IMG/VR virus record: IMGVR_UViG_3300033145_000809
Span: 1-38,112 of that record
DNA length: 38,112 nt
DNA from: a virus
Strand: one strand, 5' to 3'
Shown here: positions 20,413-29,505 of the stretch, piece by piece
How positions within the stretch are numbered: the first letter of the stretch is position 1
Layout of the letters: the number at the start of each line of letters is the position of its first letter
The notes under the pieces: generated by a model
Seen by the model: the letters and a program-made list of their open reading frames with translations, nothing else
Database searches by the model: none
What the model was told of the DNA's origin: nothing
Position numbers and translations under genes: made by a program

Positions 20413-20967
20413 CTACTTAAATAACCGCCAAATTTTAAATTTAACAGCCACATAGCACACCCCAACAATGACAGCTATCCAGAAAAACCAGATAGTGAAG
20501 TTCGCAAAGTGGGAATTTTTTACCACTTCAGGACCAGGGACCTCAACGGGAACCTCTTTGTCTCTTAACTCTTTCCTTAGTCTCTCAATGGTAGTATTTT
20601 TTATCTCATTGGAATCAACGCGCGCCGAGATATAAACCATCATTCGTCGATTACGTTTCTTTTCTTTTGCCAATTGTTTTTCTGTCTGATCACGCCCCTC
20701 CTTTTCTTTGGCAGCCTTTTCCCTTTCAATTCTGACCTTTTCATTCATCCCGTAGATATCGGACTCATAGTCTGCCAGTACAACATTAAGATTGCTGTCA
20801 CACTCGAAAACCATCTGCCAGTATGCTTCGGACGGAATAGTCCACACAGGATCCTCAGTGATAGTCACCGTGTCTTTAATCTCGGTTGTAGATTGTATGG
20901 GAACCTGTTGAATTGTTTTGCAGCCTGCCAATAAAACAGCGATTATAAGAAAGATATATTTTTTCAT
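20413..20967 (-). CDS. Unimolecular spanin (u-spanin)
   Basis: A 184-aa protein with a lipoprotein signal ending in the lipobox L-A-G-C (residues 13-16, lipidated C16), a periplasmic region with a long charged coiled coil (about 70-140), and a C-terminal membrane helix (about 155-177, F-T-I-W-F-F-W-I-A-V-I). Outer-membrane lipid anchor plus inner-membrane helix in one chain is the topology of a u-spanin such as T1 gp11, which fuses the two membranes at the end of lysis. It follows the endolysin gene directly, as expected for a lysis cassette of a Gram-negative host. Confidence 0.82.
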   Translation of the reverse strand: MKKYIFLIIAVLLAGCKTIQQVPIQSTTEIKDTVTITEDPVWTIPSEAYWQMVFECDSNLNVVLADYESDIYGMNEKVRIEREKAAKEKEGRDQTEKQLAKEKKRNRRMMVYISARVDSNEIKNTTIERLRKELRDKEVPVEVPGPEVVKNSHFANFTIWFFWIAVIVGVCYVAVKFKIWRLFK

Positions 20968-20979
20968 AATTTAAATTTT

Positions 20980-21441
20980 TTATTCCGCCAATCTTCTGTA
21001 ACCTAATACACCCATTTTAGCTCCATTGATAGGATAAGGGGTGATGTTCACCTGGCCGAGATATCCCTGATTTCCTCCCAGTGTCCAATCTGTATACTGA
21101 GTATGCCTCATCACTAATCCCACATGCCCGTATATGCCTTCAATAGATCCCCTCCAATATACAACAAGGATGGGAATTTCTACTATCAGCTTACTCACAT
21201 CTTCGGGCCTTACTTTCTTGCCTTCTTTTAGCCATCCTCTTGCCAGTAATCCCGGAGATATTTTCAACCCGGCTTTCATAGCACACCAATCCATAAAGGC
21301 ATCACACCAGGAAACTTCATCAGCATTGACCCACTTGCGATTTGTCTCATGGAAATATTTCATCACTTCAGGGTTATTCTCTACCCCTTTGGTTTCGGTT
21401 ATCCCATATTGAGACAGTGCAACTTTTAAGATGTCCATCAT
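20980..21441 (-). CDS. Endolysin (TIGR02594-type, NlpC/CHAP-like peptidoglycan hydrolase)
   Basis: A 153-aa protein with no signal peptide. The catalytic Cys is in S-W-C-D-A-F (C46), the His in Y-G-H-V-G (H106), and the L-G-G-N-Q-G motif is at about 119-124; this order and the total length match the TIGR02594 family. An N-terminal S-Q-Y-G-I-T-E-T-K-G-V segment is also typical. It should cut peptidoglycan peptides once released by the holin encoded just upstream; its ATG overlaps the holin stop region at 21441. Confidence 0.85.
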   Translation of the reverse strand: MMDILKVALSQYGITETKGVENNPEVMKYFHETNRKWVNADEVSWCDAFMDWCAMKAGLKISPGLLARGWLKEGKKVRPEDVSKLIVEIPILVVYWRGSIEGIYGHVGLVMRHTQYTDWTLGGNQGYLGQVNITPYPINGAKMGVLGYRRLAE

Positions 21442-21656
21442 TATTTTAGCTTTAAAACCTTCTTGGCAAATGCCTGCAGGGTTTCATTATATGCCTGAAT
21501 CAACAGATACGACAAAGCGGCAATTACCAGCACCTCAACAATGCCCATGTCGTATTCGATTAATCCTAATCGGGAAGCTAACCACAGCCCTACATCTCCT
21601 GTAGCAAATACTAATCCAAAAGTTGATGTTAAAATGTTCTTCGTTTTCTTTTTCAT
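21441..21656 (-). CDS. Holin-like membrane protein (71 aa)
   Basis: The start at 21656 (MKKKTKNILTSTFGLVFATG) is chosen over an open frame to 21737 because it gives a clean basic N-terminus and does not overlap the previous gene. Two hydrophobic helices (about 9-26 and 42-58) and a basic C-terminal tail match small two-helix holins. It sits between an XhlA-like protein and the endolysin. Confidence 0.75.
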   Translation of the reverse strand: MKKKTKNILTSTFGLVFATGDVGLWLASRLGLIEYDMGIVEVLVIAALSYLLIQAYNETLQAFAKKVLKLK

Positions 21657-21658
21657 GG

Positions 21659-21985
21659 TTAAATTATTAGTCGAATTACTGTGAATATTATTCCTGCCAT
21701 TCCGAAGACTACAGCCACAAGGGTGCGCACTCTCCATCGCTTCACTTCTCTGGATTTATCCATAACAACCTTCTCTGTTTCTATCTCTGTCTGAAACTTT
21801 GCGAACCCACTAACCACTGTTTTTATGTCATCCATGTTTGCCATAATATGCTTCACATCGCTGCGTGTTTCAGTGGTCATTTGTACAAGACCATTCTGTC
21901 CGTTTCCCATGACTGTTTTTTTTAATGAGTTGAGACTGTTTTCCATCTGATCAATCCGCCCCTCTTGTGTGCATTCAATTTTCAT
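21659..21985 (-). CDS. XhlA-like coiled-coil membrane protein (108 aa)
   Basis: A long helical region (about 10-80) with heptads (QMENSLNSLKKTV) is followed by a basic patch R-E-V-K-R-W-R-V-R-T and one C-terminal membrane helix (about 88-106). This is the build of hemolysin XhlA-type proteins that work with holins in lysis cassettes. It ends 3 bases before the holin start. Confidence 0.68.
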   Translation of the reverse strand: MKIECTQEGRIDQMENSLNSLKKTVMGNGQNGLVQMTTETRSDVKHIMANMDDIKTVVSGFAKFQTEIETEKVVMDKSREVKRWRVRTLVAVVFGMAGIIFTVIRLII

Positions 21986-22446
21986 AGTTCTTTTATTGGT
22001 ATCACTATTGCTAAAGTCAGAAATACCGATCTATGCCACAGCGTTGAGGGTGGGTTAAATTCGTTTACTGTCTTATCCCACAAGCTTGTTGTTCCCCGGT
22101 ATTCCAGTGGCAACCCTCTTGTTAAATTGTAGCTGTAATCGAAGAAGGCTATCCTCAGACTAACGTATGAAATCAGATACCACCAGAAGTTATCCCTGTC
22201 CATATCTAGGAATAGAGGTGAGGCAACCAGAAGACCCGTTGAGGCAGCTTGGAGCGTGTGTCCTGCTGTTTTATCCCCTGAGTCATATAATCCATCTCCT
22301 ATGGCATCCAATGCAATAGAGGCCGTGAAAATCGTTATCACCTTTACCGGTTCGGGAATCCTCTGAATGAATCCCGGTGGTTTGTGCTGTACCTGTCCGA
22401 AAGTTACCGAGCATATTAAAAGCAGTATGAGGGTTAGTCTAATCAT
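21982..22446 (-). CDS. Exported membrane-associated protein (154 aa)
   Basis: A signal peptide (MIRLTLILLLICSVTFG) is followed by Gln at residue 18. Two or three later hydrophobic stretches (about 35-50, 68-80, 90-100 and the C-terminus) suggest membrane insertion, perhaps in the outer or inner envelope. Aromatic-rich segments (DNFWWYLISY) occur in the middle. Family not recognised. It overlaps both neighbours by 4-8 bases, between the lectin-like protein and the lysis cassette, so it could act in envelope disruption or superinfection exclusion. Confidence 0.7.
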   Translation of the reverse strand: MIRLTLILLLICSVTFGQVQHKPPGFIQRIPEPVKVITIFTASIALDAIGDGLYDSGDKTAGHTLQAASTGLLVASPLFLDMDRDNFWWYLISYVSLRIAFFDYSYNLTRGLPLEYRGTTSLWDKTVNEFNPPSTLWHRSVFLTLAIVIPIKEL

Positions 22447-23230
22447 CTGTTAATATGTATCCCTCATGCCCCGTTGTAGCTGTTATCCCCCACCTGTCAG
22501 ATAGGTATCCCGTTATCTTATCTCGGTCTGTTGTGGTTAGGGTGGCGTTGTAGCCTATGACTTCCATTATTTCGGCATCGGCAAAAAAATCTAATAATCC
22601 CCCGTTAGCCCCTAATGTAACCCTACTATAATCATTTGCACCGACATCTCCGCTACCTTCCAAAATACCGTTTATCCAGTAATTTGAACTTACTCCATTA
22701 AAACAAGCTACATGAATATTATCATTTGCGTCTGTTGCACTTCCGTTAATATTGCTTCCCCCAAAAATACGGTTTAAGCTACTTGCTGGCCCTATGATAA
22801 GCCTGTCTGGATTCTCCCCAGTTAAAAGGATCATCACTTCATCTAAGGCTCCTGTAAGTTTAGCAACTATAAATATAGTTATAGGCTGACTCAAAGCTGA
22901 AGCAAAACCAGCACTTTGCAAGAACGTACTATTAGAAGCCGTAAACGTTACCCTTCCCGTACTCGCATCATAAGTAGGTCGAGTAGCATCATCATTGCCG
23001 TTTAAAACGTGCCTATCGTTTCCTGACTTATCATCCCATTGATATACTGAAGTGCCGTCTAAAGTGAACGTAGAAGCATCCCAACCGTCATACCAGAATT
23101 CGCAAGTCTCGGAGATGTTTAAGGGTTGATTGCGGTCGTAGGATGTCAGCACCTTCCCGCCATACGTCAGCCCCTTCTGCCCGCTTAGAGCAAAAGGAAT
23201 AAACAGTAATAGAAATAGTAATTTTTTCAT
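22439..23230 (-). CDS. Exported LamG/concanavalin-like lectin-domain protein (263 aa)
   Basis: The signal peptide MKKLLFLLLFIPFALSG is followed by Gln18. The mature part is a LamG-like jelly roll: it opens with F-W-Y-D-G-W-D-A-S-T, then W-D-D-K-S-G-N-D-R-H, R-P-T-Y near 85, later W-I-N-G, a V-T-L-G strand and E-V-I-G-Y-N-A-T-L-T before the closing Y-L-S-D-R-W-G. Such domains bind glycans and occur in tail fibres and bacterial surface proteins. Next to the tail fibre gene it may be a receptor-binding or adhesin protein, but a Sec signal on a virion protein is unusual. Confidence 0.78.
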   Translation of the reverse strand: MKKLLFLLLFIPFALSGQKGLTYGGKVLTSYDRNQPLNISETCEFWYDGWDASTFTLDGTSVYQWDDKSGNDRHVLNGNDDATRPTYDASTGRVTFTASNSTFLQSAGFASALSQPITIFIVAKLTGALDEVMILLTGENPDRLIIGPASSLNRIFGGSNINGSATDANDNIHVACFNGVSSNYWINGILEGSGDVGANDYSRVTLGANGGLLDFFADAEIMEVIGYNATLTTTDRDKITGYLSDRWGITATTGHEGYILTDD

Positions 23231-23232
23231 AA

Positions 23233-23865
23233 TTAATGTATAAGATGAGCGGTCATCACGAAGTGATACGTCGAAATAACATCCCCGTCATTATCCGTCT
23301 GGTAACAAAATGAAAGTTTATCTCCTACATTTAGAGTAGGAATATTATGCACCGACAATCCTATGTTATCGTTTGCAAATTTTACATCATAATGGGTTAC
23401 ACCAAAATTACCCACCGAGCCATTTTTACAAATCCCAGCATGGACCAAGCTCGCATTGTTACAGCTGACAGACAAAGATATCATTACCATATAACGCCCT
23501 GCATATAGAATCTCCAGTTCAGAATTAGCATGAGAATAAGTCATGTTACTCGACCCATTTGTTGAATGTAATGAATCCATGTCTACCGTATATTTGTACC
23601 ACTCACCTGCTGTTGTACAAGTTGTACCTGTTGGAGTGTCATCATAAGTCAACATTTTCCCTATGATAGGATTATTGTTGATAGAGAAATCCTCATAGGT
23701 TATTTTTCGTGTCGTATCATCGCGTTCTACTACCATAAGATCAGCGAACTCTACGGTAGTGGACTCTGTTAAATCTCCAAACCTCCCCGTTGGTCCGTCA
23801 ATCTTTACCGATTGCGAGAAAGCCGAAAGACTGATAAACGCTAATATGATAAATAAGTATTTCAT
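23233..23865 (-). CDS. Exported beta-rich protein, C1q/TNF-like C-terminus (210 aa)
   Basis: The start at 23865 gives the signal peptide MKYLFIILAFISLSAFS followed by Gln18; the longer frame to 23916 would hide it. The C-terminal 110 residues (A-G-R-Y-M-V-M-I-S-L-S-V, then L-N-V-G-D-K-L-S-F, then F-V-M-T-A-H) follow the strand pattern of C1q/TNF-like trimeric knobs found at fibre tips. The N-terminal part names no family. It is one of a run of similar exported proteins downstream of the tail fibre. Confidence 0.72.
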   Translation of the reverse strand: MKYLFIILAFISLSAFSQSVKIDGPTGRFGDLTESTTVEFADLMVVERDDTTRKITYEDFSINNNPIIGKMLTYDDTPTGTTCTTAGEWYKYTVDMDSLHSTNGSSNMTYSHANSELEILYAGRYMVMISLSVSCNNASLVHAGICKNGSVGNFGVTHYDVKFANDNIGLSVHNIPTLNVGDKLSFCYQTDNDGDVISTYHFVMTAHLIH

Positions 23866-23878
23866 GATCAATTTGTTT

Positions 23879-24532
23879 TTATGGATTTGCATCAGCCCAA
23901 ACCCCTGATCTTCCAACAGTTACCCACCGTGTATCATCTATTGCCATAAGAACAATAAAATCACCTACAGCACCTGGAGAATCTATTGCATCACCTGCCC
24001 CTACTGAAGTGCCATTAAGATAAATAGTGTCCGTTCCATCAACTGGGTCTATGGTTATTACACCGCCTCCGATGTCGTAGAACATCATTACAAGCCCCGC
24101 AGCTGCACCCGGTAAAGTGAAGTCAATTACATCAGCATCGTTATTAAAGTGCGCTACATTTCTACATGAATCGAGATCAGAAAAAATGATTGCCGGATCG
24201 GTATGTAAACAAACTAATGTATTTCCGGTAATTGTTCCGGTGACTAAAAGTGTAGAATTAACCTCTATATGATCCACATCCAAAGTGTCTAAGGTGATCT
24301 CTGTGATGTCGGAAGTCTCTAAAGTGTCTACATTCCCCGTTGATGTGGGATTCAAAACAACAAGATTGGGTGAAGCAAGATAATCGAGCACAAGCGAATC
24401 AGTGACATTTATGCTCGCATATGACGAGTCTTTCAGAAAACCGTACGAAGATAGTGATGGGCTTATCCGCCCTATTTGCGCCCCCGCCACCAGCGGGATG
24501 CAGAGAAATAAAAAGATCAGTAGTTTTTTCAT
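23879..24532 (-). CDS. Exported beta-rich protein (217 aa)
   Basis: The start at 24532 gives MKKLLIFLFLCIPLVAGA with Gln19 after the cleavage site. The mature chain is low in charge and rich in Thr, Val, Ile, Asp and Gly with strand repeats (D-T-L-E-T-S-D-I-T-E-I-T-L), as in beta-helical or beta-solenoid fibre domains. A second half with F-T-L-P-G-A-A-A-G-L-V resembles phage fibre caps. Function unknown; probably works with the neighbouring exported proteins. Confidence 0.7.
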   Translation of the reverse strand: MKKLLIFLFLCIPLVAGAQIGRISPSLSSYGFLKDSSYASINVTDSLVLDYLASPNLVVLNPTSTGNVDTLETSDITEITLDTLDVDHIEVNSTLLVTGTITGNTLVCLHTDPAIIFSDLDSCRNVAHFNNDADVIDFTLPGAAAGLVMMFYDIGGGVITIDPVDGTDTIYLNGTSVGAGDAIDSPGAVGDFIVLMAIDDTRWVTVGRSGVWADANP

Positions 24533-24536
24533 AATC

Positions 24537-24947
24537 CTATTGTTTTCTGAAATCATAATAAATGTTTCCATCCGTATTGCTGCCCTTGGTATACTTTATT
24601 ATCGTCCAGCGAAACGGTCCTACATCGGAATAAAACAGCCATGAAGTATCGCTTAGGGTTTTGGGATTATCATTCACCCCGTCGAGGTCAGTATCTATCC
24701 AGAAGGCTACGTAATTAGCCGAGTCGGGATGGAAATTACTGCCATAGACGCCAAGCGTCCCGTCGGTATTATCCAGAGACTCATACCACAGGTGCCCGCT
24801 CCACGGATAGCCTGACCACTCCTGAGAGTAGATGGTGGTATCCGCGCCGGTAATACCTCCGGGTATTGTCCCCGTCCATGAGCCGCGCTGTGCATTCACT
24901 GCCACTGCAGTGAGAATAAAAACAAGTGCAAAAAGTAACTTTTTCAT
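24537..24947 (-). CDS. Exported small protein (136 aa)
   Basis: The signal peptide MKKLLFALVFILTAVAVNA is followed by Gln20. The mature part is Trp/Tyr/Gly/Asp-rich (EWSGYPWSGHLWYESLDN) with F-W-I-D-T-D-L-D-G-V-N-D-N, a Ca-binding-like D-x-D-x-D-G loop. It ends in a basic RKQ. No family recognised. It starts 19 bases after the preceding gene and belongs to the exported-protein run. Confidence 0.7.
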   Translation of the reverse strand: MKKLLFALVFILTAVAVNAQRGSWTGTIPGGITGADTTIYSQEWSGYPWSGHLWYESLDNTDGTLGVYGSNFHPDSANYVAFWIDTDLDGVNDNPKTLSDTSWLFYSDVGPFRWTIIKYTKGSNTDGNIYYDFRKQ

Positions 24948-24966
24948 AATTATTTGTATTTAAAGG

Positions 24967-25290
24967 TTATCGCATCTTCTGTATTTTCTGGCAGGTATCC
25001 AAGATCTGCTGATTGATTTGCTTTGCCTTATCCTTTTTTTCCACAGCTTCTTTTAAAAGATCCGTGTGAATTTTTGTAAGATCAAATTCCTTTTCTGTTT
25101 TAATCTTTTCCGGGTCCCATGTTAATTGCCCGGAAGGATTTTCTTTTAACCCAAAGGTAGAAAATTCCTCTGATTTTATCTGAATGATTTCAATAATTTC
25201 CCTGATTGTGATTTGTTCCAACATCGTTCCATTTTCAGGGAACAGCTTTGGTATGATTAACCGATCGAATCCATTTAGTTTAAATTTCAT
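24967..25290 (-). CDS. Small tail-region protein (107 aa)
   Basis: The N-terminal half is mixed (MKFKLNGFDRLIIPKLFPEN) and the C-terminal half is a charged helix (LLKEAVEKKDKAKQINQQIL). It follows the large tail fibre gene with a 27-base gap. It could be a fibre chaperone or spacer, which is a guess from position. No family recognised. Confidence 0.65.
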   Translation of the reverse strand: MKFKLNGFDRLIIPKLFPENGTMLEQITIREIIEIIQIKSEEFSTFGLKENPSGQLTWDPEKIKTEKEFDLTKIHTDLLKEAVEKKDKAKQINQQILDTCQKIQKMR

Positions 25291-25317
25291 GATTAAAATA
25301 TTTATTTTAAAAATTAT

Positions 25318-28300
25318 TTATGATACTATATTTCCTAAAACTTCATTCCGGGATTGTGCATGAGCTCCTCTCAACTCGAGATTTCGAACATACACTGTCT
25401 CCCCAGCATGGTTAACATATATCCAAAGTTCAATATTCTCTCCAACAGACCATCCTGATATATCCTCTGAAAATTCTACATACGTTGTTGATTGGGTACT
25501 ACGTAATGTACCGACTGGTGTGCCATTACGGTATATCTGTCCATATGCAGTAAAGGTACCTGGATCAATTTTCATATCAAAAGCAATCCGAATATCAATT
25601 GTATCCCTTGGAGCATATACCCAACTTATTTCTTTTATTTTTACTGGCACATTTACAGATATAGAACTCTCTTCAGAGGCACTTACCGTAATAACATTAT
25701 CACTAAGACGATATCTATAAATTAATTGATCTACTACTTTAAATGCAGCTTCACCATCTGAATTGATGTAGAATTGCTCTCCGTGCAGACTACCATCTGA
25801 AGCAAAAGTTATTCCATCAGCACTAAAATCATCCGAGGTGTGTTTCGTCCCTGTATAAATAGCATCACTATCAAGAGACCATCCTCCAATCGTTCCGCTT
25901 ACAGCCTTCAAGACCCCGGCATTGGTTACACTAAAAGGGGCATCTCCTATTGCTGCCGCTCCCATATGTATCCCCGTTCCCGGTACCAGTGCTACGGTGG
26001 TTCCTGCTGATCCTCCTTTCAGGGATGTAGCGTCAATGGTAAAGCCTCCTATCTCTCCACTGGAAGCTTCAATCTTACCCTTCAAATATACATTATCGCT
26101 GTATAATCCATAACCCGGATCAGCTGGTATGATATCATAATTCGCAAGGCTCGCGAGATTTCCTAACTGCACTTTGATGCATGTCTTATCCCCCAGGCTC
26201 CATTTGGAATATGAGTCCACTCCGTCATATATCCGCATAAATGGATTGTCTGAATCCACGGCACTCATATAGATATTGGCATCATAGTTGGTATCGGAAA
26301 CGTGTCCAATAGTTACTACTTCATCACCATAAGTAAATGCTCCGGTGTCATCACCCGTTACCCATCCTGCTGTTGTAGTGAAAGTAATCACCTGACCGGC
26401 CACTGAAGCCACCTGCCTAACAATCTTCTTTACAACCGTTGTTCTGTTGATGTTAACATCCTGACACATAACAATCGCTCCTACTGTGAAGGGAACCATG
26501 CTGGTACCTTCGGGATCTTCAAACTCTAACTGCTCACTGCCCTTGGTGGCAACATGGACTGTTTTTATCTTCCCTGCCCCTGCTCCAATAATCAACCCAC
26601 CGTTCTGATAACGAAGGCGGTTGATAATTAATTCGTATACCTGTAACCCTCCTGAGATAAGCACGTCCCTGAATTCGGCATCACCATCGGCGGTTATCTG
26701 CCAGTTAGTGCCTTGGAATCCTGAGGTGAAATCTGGGTGTTCAACATTACCATCTTGAGCTAATTTCATTACATCATTTAAGGTAGTCCCATCTCTCGTT
26801 CTAAAAATTAATGCAGAATCATCGCTACCTCCGTCATCATCTCTTTGTGCAGCTATTTCAGCTCCTAGAAAATCGTATGCATCACCTTTATAATTAAATT
26901 TAATACTTCCATAATCAGCATCAGGATTTATATTTGATGCTCCTTGATATAAGATTGATATATGTGTTGCTGTTGAATCGGCTATTTCTGCAACTTCTAA
27001 ATTTTCGGCTGGACTTGCAGTTGTTCCAATACCTACATAACCTGCGTTTGTTACAACTATTTTATCACTTATATTTGTTCCGTCTGTATCGATAGTTGAT
27101 AAAGCAATGTAATCAGATGAAATTCCAACTTGTGTAGTAAGTTGCCATTTTTGATAACCACTTCTTGAAATAGCCAAACCTGCGCCCGCAACAGTCCCAA
27201 ATATTTCTAAATTCTGTACAGGATTATCTGTTCCAATGCCTACCCTCCCATTCACATACAAATACTTTGTAGCGTCATCAAAAGTCAGATTAGCCGAATA
27301 CTGTAAAGCTGTAGTACCACTCATAAAAGCTATCTGGTGATTAGCACCCGAAGCAAACCCAAAGTTCCCATCACTAAGGGCAGTATTGAAATGAGCCTTA
27401 GTATCAGAAATACCATATCCGGATAATGTAGTAGGTCTACCATCGACATAACTCCAGTTCATCTTATTATCTTTCAAGAGTACCCCGTCAATAGTCACCC
27501 CTACCCCATTGGAATGCTCATTGATAGTATCAACTTTCAATTCCCCTTCCATATTAATTGCCCCGTCATTCCCTAATACGACATGTCCTAACCAGTCACT
27601 GAGCTCTGTATGTTCGGCAGAGGTGAGGTGATAATACTCATTGGAAGTGCCTCCTTGGATATTATAAAGATCATTATGAGAGGTAATGTCGGCATCATAG
27701 CTCTGTGTACTGTTAGGAGTAGCATTCATCGTCGAGCCGTCAACACTCTGTATGCGCGCGCGCTCAATATCATCATAGCTCTGGCGGGTGGTAAGAAGCT
27801 CTACTATATCCCCCCGGATGATGCCCATCTTACAGTCGCGCTCAAAGGAAGCAAAGGTGTAATATTTCGTTTGTATCAGCAGGATATTATCCATGTCTAT
27901 GGTATTATCTTCGTCGAAAATATCCAGCTTCAGGTAATTTTTATAACCGTAGCGGTCATTGAGAATATTACGCGCGAAAATATCCAACAGTTGTATTTCT
28001 TCACTTTGGCCATAGCTCTTCCATGATGTTGTCAGTGTAGCGTTATTATGTAATAAGGATCCTATTTCTGTTACCTGCCCTCCGTCTGCCAGGGCGGCAT
28101 CGAAGGTTAGCTTATTAACATTTTTCCCACTCGTCTGCTTATATAACTGATCAATAGTTACTTCGGAAGGTACTGATGTTTCATTAGGGTTGATGATCTT
28201 ATTGATAGTAACATTCTTGATTGACACAATGTAATTACCCGGATAACTTGGTTCGGTGGTGGTAAAAGAAATCCTTAGCTTATAATTTCCTGTTTCGTAA

Positions 28301-29505
28301 ATTCGGAAACCACCCGCGATTTTAGTATCAATATGCTGCCAATAGTTATGATCGGCAAAAAATGTCCTCTGCGGCAAAAACCCACTATTAGGACCCGCCA
28401 TGCGGATTAACAATTCTGAATGGGTATTTGTGTGTACGGTATATGTGATCTTGTAATCAAAAGATACGGTTATATAATCATTATCCGTGCTATTTGTTGC
28501 GGCAAAGGTATTTTTCAGCTCTATGTAATCGTCATTATATTCCAGGTCATCCCACAGGATTATGGCCCCGCCGGCAATCGAATGTTCATCAAACATTATC
28601 GTCCACACGTTATCCCAGTCGGTAAGGTCCACACCCGAAATGTCACCCCCCAGGTCCCGGTTTTTAAATTTTATCTCCACGTCTTTTAAGGGAGATATTT
28701 TATTCATATCGGCAGCACCATACTTATACCCGTCCATGTCAATGATCTTCGATGTGGCCGTCCTGCTTTGTTGTGTCAGGGTTGCATAATCAAAGACAAA
28801 CTCATAGCTATCCAGCTCATGTTTATTAGTGATCTGGTAATATCCCTTTTCCTGTTTTAGGGTGCAAGAGAAATCTTTCAGGCAGGAATGTATGACATCA
28901 TGGCAGGGCAAGGGCTTGCCATCTTTTATAAACCGCCTTGCATCGACACCAATCTCATTGAGGGCGCACTCATCGGATGACATATTACTTTCATATGTCC
29001 CCAGCTGGATACGAAAATCCAATGTTATGCCTGTATTGGCAACAGCATATTTGATTATCTCGAGTAGCGTCTTTTTGCCTGAAATGATATCATCGCCGTC
29101 GCGTAATTCTATATCCCTTAATTTTGCCAGCCCATCCGTTGCAGAGAGGTTAATTATGTACTTGCCTTTGAAAAATTCCCTTGACAGGTTTTCCGGCATC
29201 AACCAGCCCTCGAATTCTAAAACAGACGATATATAATAACGTACTTTATAGTCCTTGTAATCAGACGCAAAGACTGCATCATAATTATCCCCCGGCTTTG
29301 AAAAAAAAGAAAACTGTAATCCCTTGCCCTGTATTACTATGTCTTCCTGTTTCCCCCCTGTATGTTTTATTACTACAGGATGGCCCGCGGAGTGTGTTAT
29401 AAGCGTACTCTCCCCGCTGTAATCTTTAGCCAAGATCTCTAAGCGATGCAGGTTGTTGCCTCTATCATAATATTCGTGGTGATATTTTATATCTCCGTAT
29501 GCCAT
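25318..29505 (-). CDS. Tail tip / tail fibre protein (1395 aa)
   Basis: The largest gene. The N-terminal third (about 1-350) starts MAYGDIKYHHEYYDRGNN and has the beta-rich build of distal tail or baseplate-hub proteins. The middle (about 630-830) is a fibre shaft: K-A-H-F-N-T-A-L-S-D-G, then two V-G-I-G-T repeats at about 755 and 826 followed by P-x-x-N-L-E, as in many trimeric fibres. The C-terminal part has two G-G-F-T/G-G-W-S-L repeats with S-G-x-I-G-G, and ends in a beta sandwich. Length and position after the tape measure argue that it binds the receptor. Its start overlaps the tape-measure stop by one base. Confidence 0.82.
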   Translation of the reverse strand: MAYGDIKYHHEYYDRGNNLHRLEILAKDYSGESTLITHSAGHPVVIKHTGGKQEDIVIQGKGLQFSFFSKPGDNYDAVFASDYKDYKVRYYISSVLEFEGWLMPENLSREFFKGKYIINLSATDGLAKLRDIELRDGDDIISGKKTLLEIIKYAVANTGITLDFRIQLGTYESNMSSDECALNEIGVDARRFIKDGKPLPCHDVIHSCLKDFSCTLKQEKGYYQITNKHELDSYEFVFDYATLTQQSRTATSKIIDMDGYKYGAADMNKISPLKDVEIKFKNRDLGGDISGVDLTDWDNVWTIMFDEHSIAGGAIILWDDLEYNDDYIELKNTFAATNSTDNDYITVSFDYKITYTVHTNTHSELLIRMAGPNSGFLPQRTFFADHNYWQHIDTKIAGGFRIYETGNYKLRISFTTTEPSYPGNYIVSIKNVTINKIINPNETSVPSEVTIDQLYKQTSGKNVNKLTFDAALADGGQVTEIGSLLHNNATLTTSWKSYGQSEEIQLLDIFARNILNDRYGYKNYLKLDIFDEDNTIDMDNILLIQTKYYTFASFERDCKMGIIRGDIVELLTTRQSYDDIERARIQSVDGSTMNATPNSTQSYDADITSHNDLYNIQGGTSNEYYHLTSAEHTELSDWLGHVVLGNDGAINMEGELKVDTINEHSNGVGVTIDGVLLKDNKMNWSYVDGRPTTLSGYGISDTKAHFNTALSDGNFGFASGANHQIAFMSGTTALQYSANLTFDDATKYLYVNGRVGIGTDNPVQNLEIFGTVAGAGLAISRSGYQKWQLTTQVGISSDYIALSTIDTDGTNISDKIVVTNAGYVGIGTTASPAENLEVAEIADSTATHISILYQGASNINPDADYGSIKFNYKGDAYDFLGAEIAAQRDDDGGSDDSALIFRTRDGTTLNDVMKLAQDGNVEHPDFTSGFQGTNWQITADGDAEFRDVLISGGLQVYELIINRLRYQNGGLIIGAGAGKIKTVHVATKGSEQLEFEDPEGTSMVPFTVGAIVMCQDVNINRTTVVKKIVRQVASVAGQVITFTTTAGWVTGDDTGAFTYGDEVVTIGHVSDTNYDANIYMSAVDSDNPFMRIYDGVDSYSKWSLGDKTCIKVQLGNLASLANYDIIPADPGYGLYSDNVYLKGKIEASSGEIGGFTIDATSLKGGSAGTTVALVPGTGIHMGAAAIGDAPFSVTNAGVLKAVSGTIGGWSLDSDAIYTGTKHTSDDFSADGITFASDGSLHGEQFYINSDGEAAFKVVDQLIYRYRLSDNVITVSASEESSISVNVPVKIKEISWVYAPRDTIDIRIAFDMKIDPGTFTAYGQIYRNGTPVGTLRSTQSTTYVEFSEDISGWSVGENIELWIYVNHAGETVYVRNLELRGAHAQSRNEVLGNIVS

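Noticed and set aside
25318-29505. Diversity-generating retroelement target in the fibre gene
   Set aside because: No reverse transcriptase gene or template repeat was found anywhere in the window.
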